The translations under genes and the position numbers were made by a program. Source: Spirochaetales bacterium (lineage in GTDB: Bacteria; Spirochaetota; Spirochaetia; Treponematales; Treponemataceae). From it: DNA of 64,000 nucleotides. A model generated the notes under the pieces. The model was given only the letters and a program-made list of their open reading frames with translations. It was not told where the DNA came from and ran no database searches. Within the stretch, counting starts at the first letter, position 1; each line of letters begins with the position of its first letter. The stretch lies in NCBI GenBank assembly GCA_030540405.1, contig JAUNWH010000005.1, positions 25,048 to 89,047 of the forward strand. Direction: 5' to 3'. Below, in pieces: positions 20,832-30,317 of this stretch.

Positions 20832-23297
20832 TTATCCAATGCTGCGGAATTTTCTGTTGAAGTCTTCTATTTCTGCCCCGGAAATCGGCTTAGAATAATA
20901 GTAGCCTTGAATATAGTCGCAGTGGAAAGTCTTAAGTTTTTCGTTCTGCCACTTATGCTCAACGCCTTCAACAGTAAGCTTCATTGCAAGCGAATGGACA
21001 AGACGCACAATGTTCTTTATAAAGTCGCCTTTTTCGTTTGAAAGATAATTATCAACAAGCGACTTATCGATTTTAACAACATTAATCGGCAGGAACGTAA
21101 GATAGCTAAGAGAAGAATATCCAGTTCCAAAGTCGTCCAAGGCAAGAGAAATTCCGCGCTTTACAAATTCATTCAAAAGCTTAGAAACTGCTTCCTTGTT
21201 TGAAATAAACAGGCTTTCTGTAATTTCAATGCAGATAAGTTCCGGCGGAATATTATAACGTTTCAAAAGCTCTTCAAGAAAATCAACATAATGAATGTCA
21301 GAAACCTGGCTGTAAGAATAATTTATTGAAACTTTGTACAAAGGAATTCCGTGCTCACGCCATTCAGCCATCTGTCTTACAACTTTTTCTGTAAGGATTC
21401 TGTCGATTTTTATAATCTGACCAGTTTCTTCTGCAATCGGAATAAACTGCGCCGGAGAAACTTTGCTGTTCTTGAGCCTCATAAGAGCCTCGTATCCGTG
21501 GATTTCTCCAGTTTCAACATCAATCTGCGGCTGGTACGCAACCCAAATTCCGTCGTTTGCAATAGCGTCGTCAAGGATTCTTGAAATGCGGTTGTTTTCA
21601 AATATACGGTCGCGCATTTTTTCGTTAAAGAAAACAGTCTTGTTTTTGCCTGAATTCTTTGCACGGTAAAGCGCAATGTCCGCATTTTGAATCATGTTTT
21701 CCATTTCATCGTCATTAGAATTTACAATTCCGAAGCTAGATTGAATATGGATTTTATTTTCGGCATAGTTAATCGGGCTTTCAAAAACAGTTCTAAGTTC
21801 CTGAATTTCTATGGAATCTTCATTCAGCTGCTTTTCAAGATAAAGCACAAGGAATTCATCTCCGCCGAACCGTGAAACAAAAATGTCTCTTCCGGCAGAA
21901 TAAGCCTTGAGCCTTGAAGAAATTGTCTTTAAAACAATGTCGCCGCAAGCATGGGAATAAAAGTCGTTTATGTTTTTAAAGTCGTCAATGTCAAAAAGAA
22001 CAAGTGAAAACTTTTTTCCAGACTTCTGAATATCGTTGAACACAGCCTGCGCCTTGAATCTGTTCGGCAAGTCTGTAAGCGAATCGTGTCCAAGCATATA
22101 TTCCATTTTTAAGTTTGAACAACGAAGCTCGTGCGAATTTTTTACTTCAGCAATTATAAGAACCAAAGAAACAGCAATGAAAATAAAAAGCGAAACAGCG
22201 ACTCCGATTATTCCAAACAAAATTCCGCGGCTGTTTTTTTGCATCTGATCCTGAATATTTACAAACACGGAATTCAGCGGAAAAGCTGAAGCTTTTAAGT
22301 TGCGTTCTTCAATTACCTTATAGTCAAAAATAAATTTTCCGTCTTTTATCCTTTGGAACGGAACATATTTTTCACCGTCAATAATATCAAGAGCCATTTT
22401 TGCGGCAAGCGCACCAGCTTTTTCGTAGTCAACCATTTTTCCGCCAAGAAAACCGAATCCCACACCGTTCGCATTGTGGCTGAATACAGGCGCGGAAGTG
22501 TTCTTTACAATAAAATCCGACTGCTCTTCCATGGAATATTTTTTGCCGCTGGCATCTTGTGAAGCTCCCAAGTAAAACACAACAGTCTTGTCGTCTAACG
22601 CAGAAAGTTTTTCTCCAATTTGTTTTTTTGTAAGCTCAGAAGTGTCTATTCCTGAAAGCTCAACATCAGGAATTTTTTCACCGGCATTTATAAAAATATT
22701 GTAATTTTCGTAGCCAGCGTCGGTTTTGTCATAAATGGCAACGTAATGTTCTGCGGAAGGGAAAAGTTTTCTTGCAAATGAAATTGTGTCTGCCAAAAAT
22801 CTTGTCGTGGCAATTCCCCAGAAATTCTTTTTTTCGTAAAGATGCTCTGCCCTAACATTGCTTTCTATGCAAAAGAAAATAATAGGAATTCCTGAAAAAA
22901 GAGTGTCGCTGTTGCGCTCAACAAAGTTGCATGAATTATTTCCACTTACAAGAACGGCATCATACTTTGTATTTTGCTGCAAAAATTTAATGCGCTCCTT
23001 TAAAAATTCAGGAAGTTTTTTATCATAGAAATCATCAGGCTCAAAATATTCAACATCGACATTTATGTTGTTTTTTAGGAATACATTTCTCATTCCTTTT
23101 TCCTGAAGAGCAAGAACATAAGAGTTTGGCATTGAACTTACAAACAAAACATTTGCTCTTGGATTTTTTAGCTTAGTATTTATAAGCGCAGAAGACAAAC
23201 GGTTTTTATATAGAAAGAAACAGAGCGAAAGAACACTGCTCAAAAGAAGAAAAGATGCAATGCCCATCAAGATAGAAAAAGATCTTTTTTTTGCCAT
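20832..23297 (-). CDS. membrane receptor with periplasmic ABC_sub_bind-like sensor, GGDEF and EAL domains
   Basis: An 821-residue protein: N-terminal membrane helix (about 5-27), an extracytoplasmic substrate-binding-protein-like sensor (about 35-335, same fold type as the binding protein at 51837-52811), a second helix (about 352-380), a GGDEF domain with intact SRFGGDEF, and an EAL domain with intact YEALMRL, DDFGTGYSSL and QGYYYSKP. It could both make and degrade cyclic-di-GMP in response to a small ligand. The ATG at 23297 has GGAGG upstream; the frame opens at a TTG at 23321 in front of that site. A G9 tract lies six bases before the -35 box. Confidence 0.93.
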   Translation of the reverse strand: MAKKRSFSILMGIASFLLLSSVLSLCFFLYKNRLSSALINTKLKNPRANVLFVSSMPNSYVLALQEKGMRNVFLKNNINVDVEYFEPDDFYDKKLPEFLKERIKFLQQNTKYDAVLVSGNNSCNFVERNSDTLFSGIPIIFFCIESNVRAEHLYEKKNFWGIATTRFLADTISFARKLFPSAEHYVAIYDKTDAGYENYNIFINAGEKIPDVELSGIDTSELTKKQIGEKLSALDDKTVVFYLGASQDASGKKYSMEEQSDFIVKNTSAPVFSHNANGVGFGFLGGKMVDYEKAGALAAKMALDIIDGEKYVPFQRIKDGKFIFDYKVIEERNLKASAFPLNSVFVNIQDQMQKNSRGILFGIIGVAVSLFIFIAVSLVLIIAEVKNSHELRCSNLKMEYMLGHDSLTDLPNRFKAQAVFNDIQKSGKKFSLVLFDIDDFKNINDFYSHACGDIVLKTISSRLKAYSAGRDIFVSRFGGDEFLVLYLEKQLNEDSIEIQELRTVFESPINYAENKIHIQSSFGIVNSNDDEMENMIQNADIALYRAKNSGKNKTVFFNEKMRDRIFENNRISRILDDAIANDGIWVAYQPQIDVETGEIHGYEALMRLKNSKVSPAQFIPIAEETGQIIKIDRILTEKVVRQMAEWREHGIPLYKVSINYSYSQVSDIHYVDFLEELLKRYNIPPELICIEITESLFISNKEAVSKLLNEFVKRGISLALDDFGTGYSSLSYLTFLPINVVKIDKSLVDNYLSNEKGDFIKNIVRLVHSLAMKLTVEGVEHKWQNEKLKTFHCDYIQGYYYSKPISGAEIEDFNRKFRSIG

Positions 23298-23447
23298 AAC
23301 ACTGCCTCCATAAAAAGCCAAATTAAAGACTTGCTTTAGAATAAGCTTTTTAAGCCGCTTTTACGGTTTAGATAAACCCTAAATTAAAAACGGCAGCCGA
23401 TATGCAATTTTGCAATGCAAATTTGCAAACTAGTTACACATGGCTAA

Positions 23448-23476
23448 ATTATATCCCACATAAAATGTTTTTTCAA
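23448..23476 (-). promoter_or_regulatory. promoter of the GGDEF-EAL gene
   Basis: TTGAAA (23471-23476), 17-base spacer, consensus TATAAT (23448-23453). Transcription would start near 23441, leaving a leader of about 145 bases before the ATG at 23297. Confidence 0.75.
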
Positions 23477-23482
23477 CAGTTG

Positions 23483-23491
23483 CCCCCCCCC
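23483..23491 (-). repeat. G9 tract next to the GGDEF-EAL promoter
   Basis: Nine G on the minus strand, ending six bases upstream of the -35 box. Homopolymeric G tracts near promoters tune tpr gene transcription in Treponema pallidum, so this is a plausible transcriptional contingency site. Confidence 0.8.
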
Positions 23492-23544
23492 AAGAATATT
23501 TTTTTAACGAAACCAACTGAATTTTTACATTTTAAAGCAGAAAT

Positions 23545-25356
23545 TTACAATAAAATTTTTATCAAGTCCGCTCTTCCAGCCTGAATCAATGCTTCCTTTA
23601 CAAGCTGGGCATTTTCTTTTTTGTTAAACTGAAGCAATGCGCGCTGAAGCCTTCGTTCGTGTCCGCCACGGGCAACATAGACTTCTTTAAAACTTCCGTC
23701 TGAATTTTTTTCATGCGGATTCAGTCCTGTATAATACATGCAAGTCGCAAGGCTTCCCGGTGTTGGATAAAAATCCTGAACTTGGTCTGGAACAAAGCCA
23801 GTTTTCTTTAAATAAAGGGCAGTTTCAATCGCCTCTGGAATTCCAGCTCCCGGATGCCCCGCAATATAATAAGGAACAAGATACTGCTTAAGCCCAAGCT
23901 CCTTGTTTGCCTTTGCATATTCCGCAGAAAATTTTTCATAGACGGCGTGAGTGCTTTTGCGCATAAGGGCAAGAACTTTGTCGCTGACGTGCTCGGGAGC
24001 AACTTTAAGCTGACCGGAAACATGATGCTTGCAAAGCTCATACAAAAATGTCTTGTCTTTATCAAGCATAAGATAGTCAAACCTTATTCCGCTTCTTATA
24101 AAAACTTTTTTTACATTCGGAAGTGAACGAAGTTTTTTTAAAAGCTCTATGTAATCTTTGTGGTCGGCTTTTACATTCGGACACGGAGAAACTCCAAGGC
24201 AGTCTCTGTTTTTGCACGCGCCGTTTTTCTTCTGAAACTCGCAGGCATCGCTTCTAAAATTCGCAGTAGGTCCGCCAACGTCATGAATGTATCCTTTAAA
24301 GTCAGAATCATGCGTCATTTTTTCTGCTTCTGACAAAAGGCTTTCATGGCTTCTAGCTTGAATGCGCCGCCCCTGATGAAAAGTTATTGCGCAAAAGCTG
24401 CAGGCTCCAAAACAGCCCCGGCAGCTCGTAAGGCTAAATTTCACTTCGGAAAGAGCAGGAATTCCTTTTTTTCCATTTGAAGCAGCAACATCATACATCG
24501 GATGCCACTTGCGCTCAAAAGGCAGCTCATAAATCGAATCAAATTCAGCTTGCGAAAGAGGAAACGCGGCTTTTTCCTGAATTACAAAACGGCTTTCTGA
24601 AGGCTCGGCAAGAACATTTCCGTTTATTGCGTCTGTATTTTCTTCCTGAATTTTATATGACAAGGCAAACTTGGTTTTGCTTTCCGGCGTGTTTTTGCTT
24701 ACCTCTTCAAATGAAGGAAGCATTATAGCGTCAGCGGGAACTTCATCTTTTTTGCCAGTGAACCAGCAAGTTCCTCTCACGCCACGGATTTTCCGTGCAG
24801 AAATTCCTTTATCAAGCTGAGATGCAATTTCAAGAAGAGCTTTTTCACCCATTCCGTAAATAAGAAGGTCGGCTTTTGAATCCAAAAGAACAGAATGCTT
24901 TACCGTGTTTGACCAGTAGTCGTAGTGGGCTGTTCGGCGCAGGCTTGCTTCAATTCCTCCGATAATCACATTTACGCCCTTGTATGCTTCGCGGATTTTT
25001 GCCACATACTGAATTACAGCTCTGTCCGGGCGATGGCCTTTTTCGCCTCCGTGGGAATACGAATCTTCTGAACGCGGCTTATTGTTCGCAGTATAATTTG
25101 AAACCATGCTGTCCATTGCGCCTGCTGTTACAAGAAACGCAAGACGAGGCTGCCCAAGAACTTTAAAGCTTTCCGCAGATTTCCAGTCCGGCTGGCACAA
25201 AATTCCCACAGAATATCCGCGGGATTCCAAAAGCCGTCCCAAAAGAGCCGCTGCAAAAGACGGATGGTCAACGTAAGCGTCCCCGGAAACAAAAACAAAA
25301 TCAAGCTGACCTATTCCGCGCTCCTCAAGGTCTTTTCTGCAAACTGGCAAAAACAT
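23545..25356 (-). CDS. YgiQ family radical SAM protein
   Basis: About 603 residues of the YgiQ (UPF0313) family. The radical-SAM cluster motif is in SCRGCFGACSFCAITFHQGR, preceded by a B12-binding-like N-terminal domain (VSGDAYVDHPSFAAALLGRL) and followed by the family-specific extension rich in conserved Cys (CKNRDCLGVSPCP). The reaction is not known. The frame opens upstream to 25404 inside the DUF2442 gene, but conserved sequence begins around MFLPVCRKDLEERG, so the ATG at 25356, just 8 bases past the DUF2442 stop, is chosen. No strong ribosome binding site is seen. Confidence 0.92.
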   Translation of the reverse strand: MFLPVCRKDLEERGIGQLDFVFVSGDAYVDHPSFAAALLGRLLESRGYSVGILCQPDWKSAESFKVLGQPRLAFLVTAGAMDSMVSNYTANNKPRSEDSYSHGGEKGHRPDRAVIQYVAKIREAYKGVNVIIGGIEASLRRTAHYDYWSNTVKHSVLLDSKADLLIYGMGEKALLEIASQLDKGISARKIRGVRGTCWFTGKKDEVPADAIMLPSFEEVSKNTPESKTKFALSYKIQEENTDAINGNVLAEPSESRFVIQEKAAFPLSQAEFDSIYELPFERKWHPMYDVAASNGKKGIPALSEVKFSLTSCRGCFGACSFCAITFHQGRRIQARSHESLLSEAEKMTHDSDFKGYIHDVGGPTANFRSDACEFQKKNGACKNRDCLGVSPCPNVKADHKDYIELLKKLRSLPNVKKVFIRSGIRFDYLMLDKDKTFLYELCKHHVSGQLKVAPEHVSDKVLALMRKSTHAVYEKFSAEYAKANKELGLKQYLVPYYIAGHPGAGIPEAIETALYLKKTGFVPDQVQDFYPTPGSLATCMYYTGLNPHEKNSDGSFKEVYVARGGHERRLQRALLQFNKKENAQLVKEALIQAGRADLIKILL

Positions 25357-25363
25357 TGTTCTG

Positions 25364-25630
25364 TTACGCAAGCCGCTGAACTGATTCTGCTGAAGAAAAA
25401 TCAATCAGAAGATTAGGAACATAAAGATCTTCATCAAGAGAATCCCAGTGAATTCCTATTCCATTTCCGCTAAGCTCATAATTATCAAGTTCCAGTTTTG
25501 CAGCATTGTCAAGTTTCGGAAAATAGGCTTTAGGCACTGAAAGTTGTCTTCCATCAACAAGTGAAATCCAAATATTAGAATCATCAAACCAAACCGATTT
25601 TGCCCTGGCATTTTCTTTTGAAAAATTCAT
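25364..25630 (-). CDS. DUF2442 protein
   Basis: An 88-residue protein with the DUF2442 core (VWFDDSNIWISLVDGRQLSVP and IHWDSLDEDLYVPNLL). It is small, acidic and lacks a signal peptide. GGAGG lies six bases before the ATG. It overlaps the end of the DUF4160 gene by 47 bases in another frame. DUF4160/DUF2442 gene pairs recur in many genomes and have the size and layout of toxin-antitoxin modules, DUF2442 being the presumed antitoxin; this role is inference. Confidence 0.85.
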   Translation of the reverse strand: MNFSKENARAKSVWFDDSNIWISLVDGRQLSVPKAYFPKLDNAAKLELDNYELSGNGIGIHWDSLDEDLYVPNLLIDFSSAESVQRLA

Positions 25631-25856
25631 TCCATGCCTCCTTTATCAGTTCTGCATTTTCAGTAGCGATTCTCTTGATTTCTTTGAGTTCCGAAGCTGA
25701 AAAGCCGATATTTTCTGCCAATGAAACCTGATCCCCTATCCAAAATTTCGCAAGATTCCCAGCTTTTCTAACATGAATATAACAAGGCTCTTGCGGATTT
25801 CCTTCATTTGAAAAGAAGAAATATTTATAACCGTTTATTTCAAGGACTTTTGGCAT
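25584..25856 (-). CDS. DUF4160 protein
   Basis: A 90-residue DUF4160 protein (MPKVLEINGYKYFFFSNEG, PCYIHVRKAG, AKFWI). The frame extends to 25937, but conserved sequence starts at the ATG at 25856, which lies six bases after a TATAGT that could act as a -10 box. The partner DUF2442 gene overlaps its 3' end by 47 bases. Likely a small regulatory or toxin-like protein; no activity is established. Confidence 0.8.
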   Translation of the reverse strand: MPKVLEINGYKYFFFSNEGNPQEPCYIHVRKAGNLAKFWIGDQVSLAENIGFSASELKEIKRIATENAELIKEAWNEFFKRKCQGKIGLV

Positions 25857-25940
25857 ACTTCTACTATACTTTAGTTTTTGGTTAAAATCCATAATTTTAA
25901 AGCAAAAATACTTCAGCATTGTTACTCGAATTTTCAAGCT

Positions 25941-26091
25941 GATTAACAGTTAATCAGTTATAGGATTTTTCTATAACTCAGTATAAAAAAACAGTATAAA
26001 CAAACCTATTGAAGCAATAGGAAATAATCAGTATTGTTCCATTGTCGCGCGGAAAAAAAATACTCTTGCTTACATTTCATTGACTTTTTAT
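25941..26091 (+). promoter_or_regulatory. multi-hairpin leader of the URO-D-like gene
   Basis: Successive palindromes precede the gene: GATTAA/TTAATC (25941-25955), GTTATAG/CTATAAC (25957-25977), CCTATT/AATAGG (26005-26021) and a long AGTATT/AATACT pairing (26030-26064). The leader ends in CATTGACTTTTTAT (26078-26091) just before the ribosome binding site, the same motif as upstream of the binding-protein gene at 51837. No known riboswitch was recognised. Confidence 0.35.
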
Positions 26092-26102
26092 TGGAGGAAA
26101 AC

Positions 26103-27092
26103 ATGGCAAACAAAAAACAGCTTGTTCTTGACGCACTTAACAACAAACCAACTGAACGTGTTCCAGTGGGATTCTGGTTTCATTATACAAAAAACGAAAT
26201 GCTTCCGGTTTCAGAAAATCCAAAAATGAGAAAGGAAAACTTGGACGGACACAAAAAATTCGTTCAGGAATTCAAGCCAGACTTTGTAAAACTTATGAGC
26301 GACGGATATTTTTTTGAGCCAAAGACAGCAAAGTTTCTTCACAATGTAAAATCCGCAAAAGAGCTTTATGAGCTAAAGCCGGTTTCTAAAGACGACAACT
26401 GGATAACAGAGCAGGTTTCGCTTGTAAAGGAACTTACTTCTTCGTTCGGAAATGAAGTTCTTACTTTTTACAACATTTTTGCTCCGGCGACAGCATTTAA
26501 ATGGAGCGTTGAAGGCGCGGACAAAAAACTTGCGCAGTTTATAAAAGAAGACAAATATGCGGTTTTGTATGCATTAAGCGTAATTGCAAAAAATACGCAG
26601 GCGGTTGCAGAAGCCGTAATAAGTGAAGGCAAGGCGGACGGAATTTATCTTAGCGTGCAGACAATCCAAGACGCTTTTGTAGGACCCGACTTGTATGCGG
26701 AAATAATTTCTCCGTCGGAACTTTCTGTGCTGAATGCCGCAATTGGCGCAGGCGGAAAAAATATTTTGCACGTATGCGGCTACGAGGGAGCAAGAAACAA
26801 TCTATCGCTGTTCAAAAATTATCCTGCGAACGCTGTAAACTTTGCTTCGGTTGTTGAAGGAGTGTCGCTTGCAAAAGCAAAAAATATTTTCGGCGGAAAA
26901 GCAATAATCGGAGGATTCGCAAACACAACAGACGGAGTTCTTTTCAGCGGAACAAAAGAAGAAATTCAGGCTGAAACAAAACGGCTTTTAAAAGATTCAG
27001 GACGCACAGGAATAATTCTTGGAGCAGACTGCACAATTCCGCGCGGAACAGATTTGCAGCATCTTGAATGGATCCGCGAAGCCGCCGAATAA
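26103..27092 (+). CDS. uroporphyrinogen decarboxylase-family protein
   Basis: A 329-residue TIM-barrel protein of the URO-D superfamily (LVLDALNNKPTERVPVGFWFHY at the start, HVCGYEG and GGFANT later). This superfamily holds true HemE enzymes and methyltransferases acting on corrinoid or thiol substrates. No other haem genes are nearby, while cysteine/methionine-type PLP enzymes and an amino-acid transporter follow, so a methyltransferase role is the better guess. The ATG at 26103 has GGAGG five bases upstream; the frame opens earlier, in the leader. Confidence 0.85.
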   Translation: MANKKQLVLDALNNKPTERVPVGFWFHYTKNEMLPVSENPKMRKENLDGHKKFVQEFKPDFVKLMSDGYFFEPKTAKFLHNVKSAKELYELKPVSKDDNWITEQVSLVKELTSSFGNEVLTFYNIFAPATAFKWSVEGADKKLAQFIKEDKYAVLYALSVIAKNTQAVAEAVISEGKADGIYLSVQTIQDAFVGPDLYAEIISPSELSVLNAAIGAGGKNILHVCGYEGARNNLSLFKNYPANAVNFASVVEGVSLAKAKNIFGGKAIIGGFANTTDGVLFSGTKEEIQAETKRLLKDSGRTGIILGADCTIPRGTDLQHLEWIREAAE

Positions 27093-27109
27093 AAAATATA
27101 CACAATGCG

Positions 27110-27136
27110 ATTGCCAGAGCAACTCCGGCAATGACA
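27110..27136 (-). repeat. 27-bp dispersed hairpin element, degenerate
   Basis: Minus-strand copy with stem ATTGCCGGA/TCTGGCAAT (one mismatch) and loop GTTGC instead of CTTGA. A decayed half copy follows at about 27139-27158. Lies between the URO-D-like gene and the binding-protein gene. Confidence 0.65.
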
Positions 27137-27179
27137 AGGGGCAAACCCGATAATGATAAAAAACTAAACGAGGTGAATT

Positions 27180-28004
27180 ATGAAAAAGACAATTTTAGCA
27201 TTTATTGCGTTGGCAGCAATTCTTCCGCTTTCTGCAAAACCAAAAAAGTCAGATGGAAAAGTTCAGAAAATCCGTGTGGCTCACACAAACTATTATGTTC
27301 CTTATGATTTTGTAAACGACAAAGGCGAATCGGACGGATTTGAAGTTGCAGTTCTAAAAGAAATTGACAAGCTTCTTCCGCAGTATGAATTTGAATATTT
27401 TCCAACTTCCGACGATGACCTTTTGATTGGAGTTCTTCAGGGAAAATATGATGTGGGAACAAAAGGCGTTTGGATTACAGAAGAGCGCAAGAAAAAATAT
27501 GTTTTTCCGCAGAACCCAATTGCGGCAAGCATCATTGGAATTGTAATTAGAAAAGACACAGCGGACAAAATAACGGACATGAAGTCGTTTGCAAAGTATT
27601 CAGGAAAGCTTGTTCCAATCGGACCTTCAAATGCGCAGTACAACATAATCGATGAATACAACAAGCAAAATCCAGATGCTCAGGTAAAACTAGTGGCAGG
27701 CGACCAGTTTGAAGCGGCGGACGGTTATGTTTGGGTTGTGGAAGGAAGATACGACGCCCGGGTAGACATAAAGCTTTCATTCCAAAACAACATTGAAAAA
27801 GAAGGCGCGCCTTACGTGAAATACAAGGACAAACTTTCTTATGTTCCGTACAAGGCGATTCCAACCTGGCCGCTTTTCAACAGAAAAAATCAGGCACTTG
27901 CAAACGCTTATGACGAAGCAATAAAAACGCTCAAGGAAAACGGCACGCTCGAAAAACTTTCGCAAAAGTATTTTGGCGAGGACATTTTTTCCTTTGTAGA
28001 ATAA
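27180..28004 (+). CDS. polar amino-acid ABC transporter, substrate-binding protein
   Basis: A 274-residue family 3 solute-binding protein with a signal peptide (MKKTILAFIALAAILPLSA). Family features are YYVPYDFVNDKGESDGFEVA, the GKYDVGTKGVWITEERKKKY hinge, and a C-terminal ALANAYDEAIKTLKENGTL. It would bind a polar or sulphur amino acid and deliver it to the permeases that follow. There is no lipobox, so it is soluble in the periplasm. GAGG precedes the start. Encoded with two permeases and an ATPase. Confidence 0.93.
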   Translation: MKKTILAFIALAAILPLSAKPKKSDGKVQKIRVAHTNYYVPYDFVNDKGESDGFEVAVLKEIDKLLPQYEFEYFPTSDDDLLIGVLQGKYDVGTKGVWITEERKKKYVFPQNPIAASIIGIVIRKDTADKITDMKSFAKYSGKLVPIGPSNAQYNIIDEYNKQNPDAQVKLVAGDQFEAADGYVWVVEGRYDARVDIKLSFQNNIEKEGAPYVKYKDKLSYVPYKAIPTWPLFNRKNQALANAYDEAIKTLKENGTLEKLSQKYFGEDIFSFVE

Positions 28005-28038
28005 AAATGATAAAAAAATGAAGTTGCCCTAAATGCAA

Positions 28039-28065
28039 GATTGCCGTATCAACTACGACAATGAC
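28039..28065 (-). repeat. 27-bp dispersed hairpin element
   Basis: Minus-strand copy with stem ATTGTCGTA/TACGGCAAT and loop GTTGA. The one non-canonical pair is G-U when written as minus-strand RNA. Positioned between the binding-protein and permease genes, where it could lower or stabilise read-through. Confidence 0.75.
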
Positions 28066-28117
28066 AACTTGAACTTGTTGGACAACTTCTATAAAAATTT
28101 TGGGAGCACCGTAAAAT

Positions 28118-28819
28118 ATGGACAGACCATTTTATCCTGAAAAAATTCTTGAGCTTATTCCAGTTCTTTTGCCTTACCTGCTGGTAACTTTTAGAATTAT
28201 CGCGGGAACAGTTTTGACTGGACTTTTAATAGGATTTTTTCTTGCAAAAGGAATGCTTTCTTCCCACAATGCGCCAAGGAAAATTTCTTTCTTTATAATA
28301 AACGCATTTAGATGCACACCTTCAATTGTAATGCTGTTTGTAGTTTTTTACGGACTTCCAAATTTATTCTGGGCAATATTCAAGGTTGACATAAACGGCT
28401 GGGCAAAATCGTTTTATGTAATTCTTGCGCTGGGACTTTTGTTTTCAGCAAGCGCGGCAGAAATAATGAGGGCAAGCTACCTAAGCATTCCAAAAGGACA
28501 AAGAGAAGCCGCATTGACTTCCGGGCTTACGGAATTTCAAACTTTCAGGCGGATAATTTTTCCGCAGGCATTCGCAGTGTCGCTTCCGAATCTTGGAAAC
28601 AGTTTGATTGCGCTTTTAAAGGAAGGCTCGCTCGCATACACAATCGGACTTGTGGACGTAATGGGAAAAGGCAACCTTTTTATCAGCATGAACTTTGGAG
28701 CTTATGCTGTGGAAACTTACACGGCTCTTGCGCTTATTTACTGGACGCTCACAATTTCAATTGAGCAGATTTTCGGCAGGCTGGAAAAACATTTTTCACG
28801 CGGAAGAAAAACTTTTTAA
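28118..28819 (+). CDS. amino-acid ABC transporter permease
   Basis: A 233-residue HisM/GlnP-type membrane permease with five predicted helices and the coupling EAA loop (GQREAALTSGLTEFQTFRRIIFPQAF). It pairs with the next permease to form the heterodimeric channel. GGGAG lies ahead of the ATG. It ends 12 bases before the second permease gene. Confidence 0.95.
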   Translation: MDRPFYPEKILELIPVLLPYLLVTFRIIAGTVLTGLLIGFFLAKGMLSSHNAPRKISFFIINAFRCTPSIVMLFVVFYGLPNLFWAIFKVDINGWAKSFYVILALGLLFSASAAEIMRASYLSIPKGQREAALTSGLTEFQTFRRIIFPQAFAVSLPNLGNSLIALLKEGSLAYTIGLVDVMGKGNLFISMNFGAYAVETYTALALIYWTLTISIEQIFGRLEKHFSRGRKTF

Positions 28820-28831
28820 CAGGGAGAACTT

Positions 28832-29563
28832 ATGTTTGACGTAGAATTTTTCTTTAGAACATTTTGGCTTTCTTTTAAAGCTCTTCCTGTTACGTTAAAA
28901 ATAACCGCCGTAGCTTTTGCAGCCGGAACTGCGCTTGGATTTTTAATTGCGCTTTGCAGAATACACAAGGTAAAAGTTCTTTCACAGGCTTGCGCATTTT
29001 TTGTTTCATTTATACGCGGAACTCCAGTTGTTCTTCAGATTCTTGTTGTGTACTCAATAATTCCGTCGCTTTTAAATTCAGTTTTTAAAAATGCCGGAAG
29101 CTCAATCGATGTGTTCAAAATAAATCCAATTGTCTACGCTTACATTGTATTTTCACTGAACAACACGGCGATTCTTTCTGAAGTATTCCGTTCAGCCCTG
29201 CTCACAGTCAGTAAGGGTCAGTTTGAAGCCGGAATCACTTGCGGACTTACAAGCTGTCAAACCTACAGAAGAATTATAATTCCGCAGGCACTGGAAAGCG
29301 CGCTCCCTAACATTTGCAACGCCACCGTAAACCTTATAAAAAATACTTCGCTTGCATTTATGATGACTGTAAAAGACATTACAGCAGTTGCAAGAATTGA
29401 AGCTTCTTATGGCTACAATTATATCGAATCTTACCTTGATATTTTTGTAATCTACATAATCGTATGTTCTATAGTCCAGCAAATTTTCAGGCTGACAGAA
29501 AAGAAAGTTTCAGTTTATAGAACAGGAAAACCCGCGCTAAAATTGGAAGGTGAAAAATGCTGA
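28832..29563 (+). CDS. amino-acid ABC transporter permease
   Basis: A 243-residue HisQ/GlnP-type permease with the EAA loop [20 protein letters not shown] followed by [11 protein letters not shown]. Second half of the channel. It has GGGAG upstream and overlaps the ATPase gene by 7 bases. Confidence 0.95.
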   Translation: MFDVEFFFRTFWLSFKALPVTLKITAVAFAAGTALGFLIALCRIHKVKVLSQACAFFVSFIRGTPVVLQILVVYSIIPSLLNSVFKNAGSSIDVFKINPIVYAYIVFSLNNTAILSEVFRSALLTVSKGQFEAGITCGLTSCQTYRRIIIPQALESALPNICNATVNLIKNTSLAFMMTVKDITAVARIEASYGYNYIESYLDIFVIYIIVCSIVQQIFRLTEKKVSVYRTGKPALKLEGEKC

Positions 29564-30309
29564 AAGTAAAAAATGTGCACAAGTCATTTGGAGAAAACGA
29601 AATATTAAAGGGCGTTGACTTGACAGTTGAAAAAGGAGACGTTGTTGTAATCCTCGGACCTTCCGGCTCTGGAAAAACAACTTTTTTGCGCTGCCTTGAT
29701 TTTCTTGAAACTGCAGACAAAGGTAAAATGGAATTTGATGAAATCCGTACAAGTCTTTCTCATCCGCATAAAAAAACAGTTCTTCAAGTGCGGCGAAAAA
29801 CTGGCTTTGTTTTTCAGAACTACAATCTTTTTAACAACAAGACTGCGCTTGAAAACGTAATGGAAGGTCTTGTTACCGCAAGAAAAATTCCAAAGGAAAC
29901 AGCCCGCAAAACTGCAGAAGAAGCTCTTTTAAAAGTCGGACTTTTGGAACGCAAGGATTTTTATCCGTCTCAGCTTTCTGGAGGACAGCAGCAGCGTGTT
30001 GGAATTGCGCGGGCTATTGCGGCGAATCCTGATGTCGTTCTTTTTGATGAGCCTACATCCGCTCTTGACCCGGAGCTTGTTGGAGAAGTTCTTGGCGTTA
30101 TAAAAAAGCTTGCAAAGGAAGGAACTACAATGATTGTTGTTACGCACGAAATGAGCTTTGCTGAAGACGTGGCGACTCAAGTTGTTTTTATGGATGGCGG
30201 AGTTGTTGTAGAAAAAGGCACAAGCGCGCAGATTTTTCAGCATCCAAAAGAAGAGCGTACAAAGAAGTTTCTTCAGCGTGTGTTAAAACCAATCGAATAT
30301 ATAATTTAA
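29557..30309 (+). CDS. amino-acid ABC transporter ATP-binding protein
   Basis: A 250-residue GlnQ/HisP-type ATPase: Walker [13 protein letters not shown]-loop [10 protein letters not shown], signature [14 protein letters not shown], Walker [14 protein letters not shown] and switch His in VVTHEM. It powers the importer encoded just upstream. Overlap with the permease gene indicates coupling. The transcript would run into composite repeat B. Confidence 0.96.
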   Translation: MLKVKNVHKSFGENEILKGVDLTVEKGDVVVILGPSGSGKTTFLRCLDFLETADKGKMEFDEIRTSLSHPHKKTVLQVRRKTGFVFQNYNLFNNKTALENVMEGLVTARKIPKETARKTAEEALLKVGLLERKDFYPSQLSGGQQQRVGIARAIAANPDVVLFDEPTSALDPELVGEVLGVIKKLAKEGTTMIVVTHEMSFAEDVATQVVFMDGGVVVEKGTSAQIFQHPKEERTKKFLQRVLKPIEYII

Positions 30310-30317
30310 CTTCAAAT

